Shown here one piece after another: positions 10,339 through 22,240 of a stretch of DNA of 64,000 nt. The stretch comes from Pisolithus tinctorius (taxonomy: Eukaryota; Basidiomycota; Agaricomycetes; Boletales; Pisolithaceae). The translations under genes were made by a program, and so were the position numbers. The stretch covers positions 124,001 through 188,000 of the forward strand of contig JANFAH010000070.1 in NCBI GenBank assembly GCA_024663395.1. Reading direction: 5' to 3'. The notes beneath the pieces were generated by a model. It saw only the letters and a list, made by a program, of their open reading frames with translations. It had not been told where the DNA came from and made no database searches. Within the stretch, counting starts at the first letter, position 1. Each line of letters begins with the position of its first letter.

Positions 10339-13144
10339 CTATTCATCGCAATCACCGAACCCTCCCATGGGTTCATACGTGGCTTCCGTCACATCCCGAT
10401 TCCAAACAATGCGTACTCCATAGAAGAATAAGCAGATGAGAACTACCCCAACCGCACCAACGAATGATGGTGGACCATACTCTATCCACCACTTGGGATG
10501 ATATGGCATCAGCAACTGGTCGACTTGAATGACGCCACCAGTACCACTCCCAGTAGTAGTTCGTCCCCAGCCAAGCACTCGCGCCCAATCAGCTTTGCCG
10601 TCGGTCCCTCGAGCACCTTTGATCCCAACCATGTACTCAGATCCTGTCTTGTCTTCCAGAGTTCGGAACACTATGTCACCGTAGGCAGAGGATGGTGACA
10701 AGAGCGTCGAGTATGTGCCGAGGTCGTAAAGGGGCAGTGGGCGGTTGTTGTTGTTCGGATCAACGGTGCCCGAACCGCTGGAAATAGACAACGGGGGGGT
10801 GGGAATAAGGTGCTGGCTGATGACAGATCGTAGGGCTTCCTGGTCTTGGAGGAGTTCTGTCAAGTTGAATTCCTTGAAAGCATCATCGGTTGGACAAAGC
10901 ACTGTCCAGCTCGCGCCATCAAGGCCTCTACCCGTCCACTCTGAATCCTCGGGTGGAGCTGTCCCATTCAAAACCCAGTCAAAACCAGCCTTCGTTATCA
11001 TGCTTGCCATAGTTGTTGCTTTCGCTGCTTTCATCAATTTCCCGACGTTCAGCTCGACTGTACGTGGAATCATCAGGTCAGAGACTTCGTGGATCACACC
11101 GGTTTCGGTAAGCAGGTTTTGCGGATATAATGCGCTTTGTGTGTCAGTCCAACCTCCGCTGGCACGGATAAAGACAGAACCGTTGTCAGCCCGCTCCAGC
11201 TGTAGGTCAGACCCTTCCAGAGTGGCGAACGTATGTTGAGATTCATTAACAAGGCTCTTTGAGTATCGCACGCTGTCGATCACATGGTGTAGAATAACAT
11301 TCTCCAGGTCGGCTTTCGAGGATGCCGCGAGTAAGTGATCGCTGACCAAACGACCGAGACGCTTGAATGCACTATTGCGTGGGATAAGAAAGGTGGTGCG
11401 GGGCGTCTTTTTGATCACGTCTGCGAGCGATGTTGAGAATACAGCTGCCAAGAAGGACGACAGATCAAGGGACGGCAACGCGGTTTGCAATGGGTCAACA
11501 GGGGGTTCAAGAGGTCGCGAGATGAAATAGATGATAGTATTGTTCAAGTCCACTGCAGACCCACTTTAGTAGGATAGCCGCAGAGACAATCAACACCTAC
11601 CATGTTCACCAATAATACCAGCACCTCCGAAGGAAATATGCTTGGAATCGGCCGCTGATTTCTCTCCATTATGGACTTCAACTTGGAGTACCTGTCTTCC
11701 ATTATCCAAACCTGGCTCACGGAGCTCAGTCTCGAGTAGTGCCTCATGGTCAAGCTTTTTGGGCGCCCAAACCCCAGGAATGAAATGGTACTGCAATATT
11801 TGTTTCAACTCTTCGCTTCCTGCTTTGGGCAATCCGTCGTTGAAGAATGAAAGCACATCATCCTTTGGTGCAAGTATGGTGTAGTGATGGTCCGAGTTGT
11901 TAACAAGGTGAGTGAGGTTTACGGAGTGTAACAGCGAGACGAAAGATGTGCAATTCAATGTAAGGAGGTATTTCTCCGGAGTCAGCTGAAGAGCGCCGGG
12001 AGGTATAAGGAGTGTAGACACGAGGTGCAAGACACCATTGCTGGCGTAAACATCAGGTTGGACAACCTTGGTACCGTTTATTGTCGTGCCTTTGGACGAA
12101 ACCTCGACATCAAGGACGGAGCCGTACTCGGTGGTCACTAGTGGGTAAATTAGTTGATGCGCTCCCCAGCTCGCATGTTACCCACTCTTAGTTGAAGATG
12201 AGAATGATTCAGACCATTTGACACCTTCTTCAACGACGGAGTGCATGTCTAGGATCCGCCGACGGTCATCCTCCGCGAACGCGCTTTCTAAGTAAAGTCG
12301 TTCAAGTGGGTCGATAGATTCCCAGGCAGCATCCACAGGCATGAAGAGAGAGAGACACGAGGTGTCGTTCAGAAAATCCTCAAGATCTGGTGTAAGGATT
12401 GTTCGAAGGTAAGACAACGACGTTTCATTTCCAACGATGTTGGCTACACAAAGGGTCAGGTCAGAACCAAGAAAGCCGACGGCATGTCATACCCAGGCTT
12501 GGCGGCACTTGGAGCATGTCAGAAATCCCGTATACGACACCATTGCTTGCAACCGTCCTCTCCTTGACCACCTCTACACCTCCTTGACCGAATGCATCGG
12601 TACCCACCCACAGGGACTTATCTCGTGACGTCAGTCTCAGTCGCTGCGGCTCCCCGCCAAGTGTACCCTCCGGAATTGGCAGCCATGGAGGAGACGGCGG
12701 AGGCTTGTGGGTAGGTGGGCTTATGGATCGCTTAGGGAAGTGCAAGGTCTTTAGGGTCTGGGTGGTCTGCTCCACGGGTACTGGGATGGTGTAATTGAGC
12801 AAGTGATAGAATAACTGTTGTCTGAGCTCTTCTTGCACATTATCGGGAACCCCGAGGTCATCGCCTTCCAACGCTCGTTGTAGAAGACTATCCTTTCCAG
12901 AACGACGTTTAATTGCGTCATTCGTGGGTGCGAAGAAGGTGCTACCGTTGAGCTTGTTGAGGGTCGGGATCAGACGTGTCCTTTGTAGGAGGGAGAGCAA
13001 GAGAGAATAGTCGTCGTCTCTGTTGAGTACTTCGACCAGAGTCCTGGGCTTGTCGGTCAATGTTGAATGCCACGGCAGCTGCGAGGACGAAACCCCGCAG
13101 ATTGCCACCAGTAGTGAGAGAGGGATGTAACGCCAGAGCCACAT
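10339..13144 (-). CDS. Five-domain fasciclin (FAS1) membrane protein, Fsc1/YLR001C type
   Basis: The N-terminus MWLWRYIPLSLLVAICGVSSS is a signal peptide. About five FAS1 domains follow, recognisable by STFFAPTNDAI, LFMPVDAAW, YTILAPKDDVLSFF, TFLIPRNSAFKRLG and WTVLCPTDDAFKEF, each followed by an H2-type segment such as NGVLHLVSTLLIP or TGVIHEVSDLMIP. One membrane span (FVGAVGVVLICLFFYGVRIVW) precedes a short cytosolic tail of about 20 residues. This is the layout of fission yeast Fsc1 and budding yeast YLR001C, vacuolar membrane proteins; Fsc1 is needed for autophagosome-vacuole fusion. Small introns lie near 12440, 12140-12180 and 11555-11590. Many N-x-S/T sites fit a luminal ectodomain. 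Orthology is inferred from architecture, not alignment. It diverges from Rav1 over 286 bp. Confidence 0.85.
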
Positions 13145-13213
13145 GCTATTGGCCTCGGCGTGCGTTCAGATCCCCAGTATGTAACAGAAAGCTCGGAGGA
13201 ACGACGGAGACAC

Positions 13214-13259
13214 GGTGGTGGTGGTGGTGTGGTGGTGGTGGTAGTAGTACTGGTAGTGG
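13214..13259 (+). repeat. (GGT)n-like microsatellite in a shared promoter
   Basis: An impure GGT/GTA/GTG run of about 46 bp lies between the divergent starts of the fasciclin gene (13144) and Rav1 (13431). It is outside both reading frames, so length changes would affect only promoter or leader sequence. Confidence 0.8.
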
Positions 13260-13430
13260 AGTGGGGTGCAAGGCGAGGTAGTGCAGCTATGTACTTCTTA
13301 GTGCTGCAGGCCTCGTGTGTTGACTACGGCGGGCGCAGTCACGGCGAAGCGTTTGGACGTGGGCCATTTTGACCCTAACGACGTCCACGAGCACAAGTGA
13401 CGACCGGCTGGTTGACATCGGGCCCGCCAG

Positions 13431-16400
13431 ATGCTCCATCTCACCCGAACCTTCACTGGATGCCCTGCTGGGCCCCTCAAATACCTTGTGTTGCCCCACA
13501 CGACTCTCATTGTACGTCAAACTGCGTACCAGGTCCATTGCAGTCCCGCGCTGACCGAAAGTTTCAGGTGTACCCCTCTGCTGACGCCATCATCATTCTC
13601 AATGCGAGCAGTCTTGTGTTGGTCCGTGTACTCGCGCTGAAGGAAGTCTTTCCCGGCACTCAACGAACTGTCTCATGCTTCGCCGTGGATCCAGCCCTAA
13701 AAGTTGTACGTCTCTTCCTTCGTTTGCGTCGCTCTGAATTTTCCTTGGCGCCCAACGTAGATCGTAGTGTCTACAGGCACACGGATCGCCGCCTGGTCGC
13801 TGTCCGGCGTACAAAGCAATACCTTTCGCGTGCACTCATCTTTAATTCTCCCCGATGATGACCCAGTGACAGCTTTGGACTGTAGAGCAGGTGATCATAG
13901 CGAAACTAAGGTTGGCTATTCAGCTAAACTTTAGCTAGGTTTGCTCGCTATAGGAAGCCAGAAGGGCCTATCGGTCTTCACGTTGATCCTCGAAAACGAT
14001 CTATTGACTTGGACCGCAAAATGGTTCACAGGGTACGTTGACCTCGTCGATCTAAGTCTATCGCTTACGCCTCTGAATGTAGTGCCGTTACGCCGCGTTC
14101 AGTCGCATTCTCACCTACACTCGCATATATTGCTACTACGACCTTTGTGTGTCCGAATCTGTTTATTTGACCATCGCTGACAATTTTACTAGGATGCCAC
14201 TCAAGTCAGGGTATATTCCACTACGTCTGGGGTGGAGAGTCAAGTAATCCCACACCCCCGCCCAGTTTCGGACGTGATGTGGCGGCATTCTTCCACCTCG
14301 CGAGGGTCAGTTTACTTCCTAGTCGCGTACGTTACAGTCCATTTACGATCCACAGTGACGACCCCGTCCTATTCACTATTACATCTGATTCAGTGCTCCG
14401 CATATTTTTACCGGTAGTCGATTCTCCCCGTCGCCTCCAATTGCACCTTGCCATCGACATATTTGCATCTTTGACACCCTCCAACGCCTTGGGAGTCCCA
14501 AGTTACTCAACATCGAAAATTATGTGGTTAGACAAAGAGATTATTGGCCCTGTAGTCAAAACTCTGTTAGAAGGTTCACCAGCTGCCACTCGAAGCGTCG
14601 AATTGGAGAAGTTGCGGGAGGTCGATGAAGAAAAGTCAGACCTGTTCATTAGAGTCCTCGACGATGGGTCGTTAGTGTTGAGTGCTGTCGCCGTAAGTGT
14701 CTTTCAAATGGAGAATGAAATGACGGGCTTATTTATTCCGCACCGTAGAATATCGATCGCAAGCCGCCTACGCTTCTCCGTCACTTCATGATCTCTCGTT
14801 CTCCTCCTGGAACGATCTATCCACTGCCATCAAACATCTATATTTTGCCTCGTGCGGAGCTGACCATGCTTACACTCGTGACTTCTCCACCATTACGCAC
14901 ATTTGAAGTGCCAGCGTCGAGCTTGCTTAGTGGTCGGGCTGATAGCTTTCAGCTTTGTGCCGCTGGACCTGACAAGCTGCCACTGCAAGACAGTAAAATT
15001 TCGCATTTCGTCAGAACTCCTGCGGGACGGGGCGTTGGTGTTGTGCGTGCAAATGGAGGGGAGACGTGGATGGTGACAGACAGCGGGACAAATTTGTTCC
15101 AGGTTGATTCTTGGTCCACTGTAGATCATGTCGTAGTTCTGGACGGTGGTAGGTGTCTCTCTGAAGTCTTGCGAATATTCCCAAACCCCTTCGCAGGGAA
15201 GTTGATAGCGACGTATTCCGCGGACGACAGCAAATTGTTGCTGCACTCGAGTCCTCCATCCGTACTTACCGTTCCACGTATTTCTGCTCTTTTCTCGACT
15301 CCGTCGCAGTCAAAGCACGAATCCATCGTCGGTGTGACGGATGAGATGTCCATTCTGCACATTCACATAAGTACTACCCCCTGTCCAACACTAGTTTTAC
15401 ATTCGTGCGGTGCTCTCCCTCTTCCAAAAAGACCAAAGCTAATACTCCCGGTCGATCCAATGGCATGGAGTCGGGCTACCATTTCGAATTACGATCATTT
15501 GCTCAGCATTTCGGATGATGGTGAACTGCGCTTCTGGATCCTAGAGCACAGCAAGAACTCAGGATGGCGGTGCACCGGAAAAGTCAGGACCGGAAGAAGG
15601 AAGTTCACAAATGCAAGGTGTAGCTCTGCTAAGAAGTCTGTACTAGGTATAGTTCTTGACCTATCCCTACGTCGTTCGCGCTTATTTTTTTTATAGTCAC
15701 AAGGGATGCAGAAGGACAGGAATTGACCATCTGGGACTCGAATGAATCTGAGTTCGCATCTGGTCTTGAGCATAGGCGGATTTTCAGGTGTGTGGTATCG
15801 TCTCGAGTCCACCATCACTTTTTCATATTTTACCAAGTGCTGCTGAGCCTATCCACGACTTGGATTGGACGTCGACCCCTGACAATCAATCTATTCTTGC
15901 GGTTGGGTTTACACATCATGTGGAACTGTTGTGCCAGCAACGCAAGACATATTTTGACGATGACCCAGCCTGGGTCATATACTGCAAAGTTGAAATCGGA
16001 AAGTGCGACGAATAGCCGCACCCCGTTGCCAGATGACTAACTCCAGAGGCTAGTTTCGTTCCTTACCCCATCAGTGACTCCATTTGGCTTGCCAACGGTA
16101 GTTTCCTGATAGGAGCTGGCCATCAGATGTTTCTATTCTCGCAAACTTCTTCCCTGGCAAGAGATACCTCCTCGTGTAGTCTGTTCGAGAGTGTTGCCCG
16201 TAGTAATGGTCCTCTTGATGATTATCATCCGCAGATGCTACTACAGTGCCTGCTTTGGGGTATACTCTGACTTCCTTCCCTCAACTGTTTCTGACCTGTC
16301 AGCAGGAAAAATATCGCTTGTGAAACAAATTATAGTTAGGATGGCACAAATCTTTAGAGGCTCAAATGAATTCCGTTGGAAACCATTACCGATCGAAGAA

Positions 16401-18324
16401 TACTACGGGGAAGAATGGACCACACGCCGTGTAAGCTCACACTACAATGTTGTGTCTCGTGTCATCTGACACTGAGGATGGCTGCGAAGCCGGCGAAACC
16501 ATATGACTTTTTGCTTGGTTCAACGGACCAGGGAGAGCTGTGAGTTACTTGGCACGTCAGGGTTGTATTACTAAACTTTCATTTCAGTTCAGAAGACCAA
16601 AGGTTTTCTCGCGCATTGGTAGAATCACTAATTGAGCGACTGGAAACCCATCCGCTTTCCCATCTCACTCCAAACGAGCATGCTCATCTTATAGTTCTCA
16701 TTCAAACTACTCTCGAGGTGAGTCGCCCGTGATTGATTGCCCACGCATCGAACCATCGTAAAACACAATTTCAGATCGATGAACAACGCCGTGCGTTAGA
16801 TGCAAACGGGTTCCGTTATGTGCTATCGATGCGGTCATTTTACATTTTGAACCGTAGGATTACTTCTGATCCTAATAGCCCCCAGTCGGGTGGCGACATC
16901 GCGCGGAAGACTGGCTGGAGAGATCGCCTTCGTTATCGAGACATGATTTGGGCCTTCCACAGTGAGAGCCAAGAGATCCTTCTTAATGCATCTGTCGCAG
17001 CGTGCAATGGGAAGATGTTATGGTCTGACGCAAGGGCACTTGGCGTATTCATATGGCTCAATTCGGTTGATGTAATGGTGCATAGCCCGCGTTTATTGTC
17101 TTGGGGGACTCATGCGAAATCCTTTTCCCAGAGATCCCACATGGAAACGATTGCTCGAAATGAATACATGTCTGGCGACCTTCGGGATCCTGCTGCATGC
17201 TCGCTTTTCTACTTCGCCCTGGGAAAGTTCAAGCTCGTACATGGATTGTGGCGTCAAGCTGTGTGGCACAAGGAGCAAGCAATAATGCTCAAATTTCTGT
17301 CGAATGACTTCACAAAACCTCGCTGGAAGACCGCAGCGCTGAAAAATGCTTACGTTTTACTCAGTAAACAGCGTTTTGGTCAGTCTTTCGTCTTGGTTTT
17401 CAACCACTAACGCTTGGTTCTGCACTCAGAATACGCAGCCGCCTTTTTTCTTCTTGGGGGCAGCTTGAAAGACGCTGTCAGTGTCTGCATTAAACAGCTC
17501 TCTGACTTCCAGCTTGCCATTGCTCTGGCCCGTGTAGTGGAACAGGGTAACGATGGTCCAGTATTCCAGGGCATTCTCAAGAATACTGTTCTCCCTATGG
17601 CGGTCGAAGGTGGGAACAAATGGTTGTGTAGTTGGGCTTTTTGGATGTTACGCCGAAGGGATTTATCAGTTAGGGTACTTCTGGTAATGCTTTCCGGCAG
17701 TCTCGTCGAAGTACAACCCTGATCCGCTTTCAGACCCCGCTGCAAGACATCGTCGATGCCTTCGGCATCAACGTGAAAGATGTCGGAGAACCGTATTTCG
17801 ACGATCCAAGTCTTGCTCTGTTGTTCTCTCAACTACGCTCCAAGTCATTGCAAACAGCCACAGGAACCAGTGAAATTTCTGGAAAATCCGAGTTTAACTT
17901 CGTCCTTCAAGTTGCTAGAATCTTCTGTCGTATGGGTGGGTTTCAATCGTTCTATCAGTCTGCTAGGACATACTATCAATCCTCGAAAGGTTGTCACGCA
18001 TTGGCGCTTGATTTAGTTCGATCATGGTCGTTCGAGCGACCAACAGCAGTTTCGACGGTCGACTTGAAGTTACCACCAAGCCCACAACTATCACGCAGGT
18101 CGCTTACCACAGATCCTTTCCTGCTGAGGAGGAGATCGTCTATTGTGATCGACATGGATGTCGATTCCCGCACCCCGTCAGGGCAAACCACCCCGAAGCC
18201 ACCAGCTATAGTTAGAGAGGATGAGCCCGATCGTCTTGCACGGAAAGCTGGGTTGGGAAGCTTGATAAAGTCTGCGAAGCATGACACCCAAGTACCCGAG
18301 TTCGACATCAACGCTTTTTTTTAA
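13431..18324 (+). CDS. RAV1: RAVE complex subunit Rav1 (rabconnectin-3-like, V-ATPase assembly)
   Basis: Rav1 is the scaffold of RAVE, which with Skp1 and Rav2 reassembles V1 onto V0 of the vacuolar ATPase. The N-terminus starts at 13431 with MLHLTRTFTGCPAGPLKYL and splices onto VYPSADAIIILNASSLVLVR and then IVVSTGTRIAAWSL, a run of WD-type blades extending to about 16450. The C-terminal Rav1p domain is clear: EQRRALDANGFRYVLSM (around 16780), WRDRLRYRDMIWAFHSESQE, DPAACSLFYFALGKFKLVHG, and RWKTAALKNAYVLLSKQRF joined to EYAAAFFLLGGSLKDAV. The tail holds a basic/acidic low-complexity region and ends at ...PEFDINAFF, TAA 18322-18324. More than ten short introns are needed; those in the 15.7-16.6 kb stretch were not all resolved. 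It converges on GDI with about 100 bp between stops. Confidence 0.88.
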
Positions 18325-18426
18325 CTGATGAATGGAAATGACGCTTAACGGTCGTACAACTGCGTGATGGGATCCATCCACAGAAACCTAAGAGACGACG
18401 TGGTCGAGTATAATAGCCTCCGTACT

Positions 18427-20117
18427 CTACTCCTGTTGCTCTGCTTCTTCTGGATTGCGCTGCTTTAGGACGAGATCCTTGCCTGTTACACGCCCCCAGA
18501 CATCTTTAACATCGTCAACGACGGTCTCGAAGTGCGACGTTGCGTCATAAGAACGAGTGATGAAGATATTGTCGGCTTCGCCAGTGGACAACGGCATGTA
18601 GAGAGGGCTGACAGTGACAAATCTAATAAACAGGATTTAGAAGATGGTTCCATGCAAAAACCGCGAAACTTTTACTTCTCGTAGATGGAACCCAGGAGCT
18701 GAAGACCAGGCTGAATTTCTAGCTCCGGTTTTGAGGTCTCGACGATGGTGCTGACGATCGCAACATAGACATCCTTTGCACAGACATTATGAGTCGACGA
18801 GACCATCGCAATGTAAATGTCTAGCTCGAGGTCAGGGATAAGAGTGTGTTGGAGATCAAGGTACTCGCCGTTCCGCCTGTTGACCTGGTTCTGAGGGATG
18901 ACGATCTGTACGCTATCGCTACCGTCTGTACCAGGAATAGGGTGCTTGAGGATGCAGATGGCTCGGATCACCCTTTTCTCCTCGATTACTCGCAGCCTGC
19001 CGCCGTCACCGACTTCCGCGCCAGCACCGAAATAGCTTGGATCACCAATAACTTGCTTGGCTTTGACGGTCTCAGTGCCACTGCGTACACCGACAAATTT
19101 GCCGTCCGCATCAGTGATAATCTCGTCGATTTTCTTGTCGAGCATGTACGTCCCTCCGTAAATGGCGGAGAGACGGGCAAAGGACTGGGGAAGCTCTCCG
19201 AGGCCGTACAATGGATAGATGTATGGCGATTTGCCGTAGCGAGCCATGGAAGAAGTGTATAACACAATACGATCGTAAGTTGGGCGAGCGGGCTTGTCAA
19301 TGTAACTGTATGCAAGGTAAGAATGGGTGGGCTTAGGTTAAGCTGTGACTATCTCACTCGTCGTCGAGGTACAAGGCCATGGCGTGACCGATGAAGTCTT
19401 GCGTACCGGGCTCGAGGCCGAATTTCTCGTATACAGCCTTCATGCTGTCGGTGTCCAGGTTGATGCCTGAGTTAACGAAGGCACTTTTATATCAACCATC
19501 ATGCCCACGTAGGCGGAAAGATACTTGCCTTGATGAGTCACTGGATCTTCGTCCCTCCAACCTTGGAGGAACTCGAAGAACTTCTTGGCCCGACGTTTCT
19601 CAAACAGTCCCATCAGGGGACTCTTTACGGCTTCCAATTCTGTACTTGGTACTTTGGAGATCCTCCCGTCTCTGTACACGAAGCTACCTGCGATTTGTTT
19701 GAATTCCAAGTAGCGCGTCACGTCCGTATGCACGAGGATCTTAGTGAGCTCCCCGGATGCGATTATGAATTTTGGAATGAGATCGACAGCGTAATCACGA
19801 TCTCTGCCAAGGTCTGCAGGCGGTGTCTGGTTAGGCCTGAACTTGCGATAGAGCTGGTATCGATGATAGTCAGCAGATCAGGGCGAGAGGAACATTCATT
19901 CCTACTTACTTGAGTCAGGTTCAAGCTCGCGCTGTCACCGCCGTAGTAATCGTTTCTGTCCATGTGAAGGACTTTCTTGCCGTCGACAGACAGTAGACCC
20001 GAAAGGATGCATTCCGTCAAACCTGTCCCCAGCACGATGACCTGTGAGAGGCGTCAATGGTATCGAGCCATTAGTATATTAGATCAGGAGTTGAATTACA
20101 TCGTATTCCTCATCCAT
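18427..20117 (-). CDS. GDI1: Rab GDP-dissociation inhibitor
   Basis: GDI extracts GDP-bound prenylated Rab GTPases from membranes and recycles them in the cytosol. The first exon encodes MDEEYD (ATG 20115-20117). A GTAATT donor joins it to [18 protein letters not shown], the dinucleotide-binding fold at the N-terminus of all GDIs, followed by [20 protein letters not shown]. Later segments include [35 protein letters not shown], and a C-terminus ...[20 protein letters not shown] with stop at 18427-18429. The GDI-specific signatures favour GDI over Rab escort protein, which is longer and has an insert. Expected length near 450 residues. The gene is complete, with several introns. Confidence 0.94.
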
Positions 20118-20388
20118 GGCGAATCGTCGGATATATGATGAGAGAAGGCAACGGCAGTACTAGGATAGACGGTGAACGATGGGTGGACGTAGGGAGTCAC
20201 TCAAGTGGTGGGGCACTTAGTATATCGCAGTGACTTATGTATATACTCCATATTAGCCACGTGTGGGCTTACCTCCTACACTGAGTCTATAAACTACGCT
20301 ATGTAGTTTAAGTACCAATGCTAACCCGGATGACATTAAGAGTGCATCGAACACGACTCTGGGTTCGTGAGGATGCACGAGACTTGAC

Positions 20389-22172
20389 TCAGTACTCAGT
20401 CGTCACCTCATCAATTTCATGGTCGCCGTCCTCATCTGATAGAGCAATTCTATCGCTAGCGGCACACTTCTGCGCCCACGACGGATATGCACGTCGACTG
20501 TATATATCTTCGCTATCTTTGTTTTGTTTTGGATATCTCTTTGCCAGGTTTAAAAGCGCTAAATGGCGGTGAGCAAGGATGGTTGGCAGCAAGCGTCTCA
20601 CGCGTACCATGTTCGTTTTTACGATAAAATTCGGCCCACGATTTTGCAGATCGTTCCGTGTCATACTGGAGTAGGTGTGAGTGTCACAAGAGATAGGAAG
20701 ACAAAAGCAATACGAACAGATTCGGAAAATGTATCAAACCGTTCCTTGCTCGTCATGTCATGCCAGTCAGTCCGGGCTATGAATCTTGCCAGCATGCACC
20801 GATCTCCACGTGTGAAAGGTGTTCCCGGTTCACCCATGTCGGCTTCGTCGTCTTCTGTATCAGCATCATGATCGCTCCAATCTGGCCAACTATCTGCAAC
20901 GGATAGAGAGCGACGTTCGCTGGTATGTACTGCTGACTCTGGCTCGGAATTTGCATCCTCCTCCCCTGTGTCTGCTCTTCTCCGATAAGTCGCCAGAATT
21001 TTATCTGCCAGGTCGTGACGAGAATGCCAGTGCGATGCCCAAGAAGTACTGGAGTGGTGGGGTACCTGCAGTATCCACTTAGTTGAGTACAAGTTTTCTT
21101 TCCACGAGAGATCAGGATACCTTGGCAGCTAGCAGGTCACATAGCTGCCTTTTTGTCAATGAAGGGTCCTGTTTCAAAGTCCAAGTGATGAATTTGATGA
21201 AGTAGTCCCGGTCTTCCAGTGTATACCTGTTTCCGTGGGTCCCTACATGTATTTTTGTGGGAGGTGTTGGGGATCGCGAAGGCGGGTCGGGAACCAAAAT
21301 ATCTGCGTGCGGGGGCGTCAAGCCATGAACCATGCTGTTGGCCATCGATATAGAGTCCACAGACAAGCTGTTGATGGTCGCTCTAGCGCGTTTTGGTGGG
21401 CGGTTGGTGATGGCAGTCTGAACAGGAGGAGTATGGGAGACACGTCTACTTGGGAACTGTTTAGGAGGCTGAGCCCGTGGTTTGGGAGAGGGGCGACTGG
21501 AAGCTGGAGTGGGGGACACCTTGCGCTTCTGAGTGGCTTGAGATGAACTGGTTCCTGACTGCTCTTCGGCAATGGGAATGGGAAAGGTGGTAAATGGTTT
21601 CTTGACCGTTTTAGGTGGATGGCTAAGACGAGAGACGAGCATTTCGATACGATCGTGGTGATCAAGGTAGTAGTCTTTCCATAGGTTAGCGGCATGGTTA
21701 TTAACCTGCATCAAATGAGGTGGTCAGAAATTGCACGATGCGGACGCGCCTGACATACGCCGTGAAGGCCCTCGAGGGCCTGTCTGTAAGTCTTGCCGTT
21801 CTGTTTGCTATCATGCAGGGCCCGAGCAAGAACGGTATCGTCGTCGGGGCTTTGACCGACGGGAGTACTCAGCCGAAGGAACTCCTGCATGAAGTGCTGA
21901 GGGAGAAAGGATGTAGGATCGAAAGGCTGAGCATTTTGAGAAGAAAGCTGAGGTGGCATGCCAGACTGGGGGAGATGGGAGAACATTATTGATGGGTTTA
22001 GGATATTCTGCTGGGCAGGAGGCAGCCTAGAGGGGTCAGTGGGCACGTGATTGAACTGGACCTGATTTTTCAGACTGGAGGCCACGTTGTCTGGTTCAGT
22101 TGAGGGGCGGACGTGCGTGCCATTCATGGCAAGTGGTGGTTCTGTGGTTCTGCGGTTCTCGGACGCGGGCAT
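20389..22172 (-). CDS. Nuclear-type protein with two Rap1/Myb-like helical segments, function unknown
   Basis: Not recognised as a named gene. From ATG 22172 it has a Pro/Ser/Gln-rich disordered half, then a basic region (PPKRARATINSL). A first helical module follows: YTLEDRDYFIKFITWTLKQD, then LTKRQLCDLLAAK joined by an in-frame intron to VPHHSSTSWASHWHSRHDL. Regularly spaced tryptophans and the PHH-S-x-x-SW end resemble the Rap1-type Myb fold. After an acidic linker, a second module reads FTRGDRCMLARFIARTDWHD, then ERSAKSWAEFYRKNEHALL across two introns, one with a weak GTTCGT donor. The stop is TGA 20389-20391. A chromatin or telomere role is possible but is inference from fold-like spacing only. 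It shares a 68-bp promoter with the MMSDH gene. Confidence 0.72.
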
Positions 22173-22240
22173 GTTACATGAGCCACGTGGTCTCGGAACA
22201 ACTTGTAAGACGGAGCTTCCCCCACTCACTCACACTGGCC
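22173..22240. promoter_or_regulatory. 68-bp bidirectional promoter/leader
   Basis: Only 68 bp lie between the divergent start codons of the Myb-like gene (22172, minus) and the MMSDH gene (22241, plus). It contains a CACGTGG E-box-like site near 22183. Transcription starts may lie inside the opposite gene. Confidence 0.5.
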
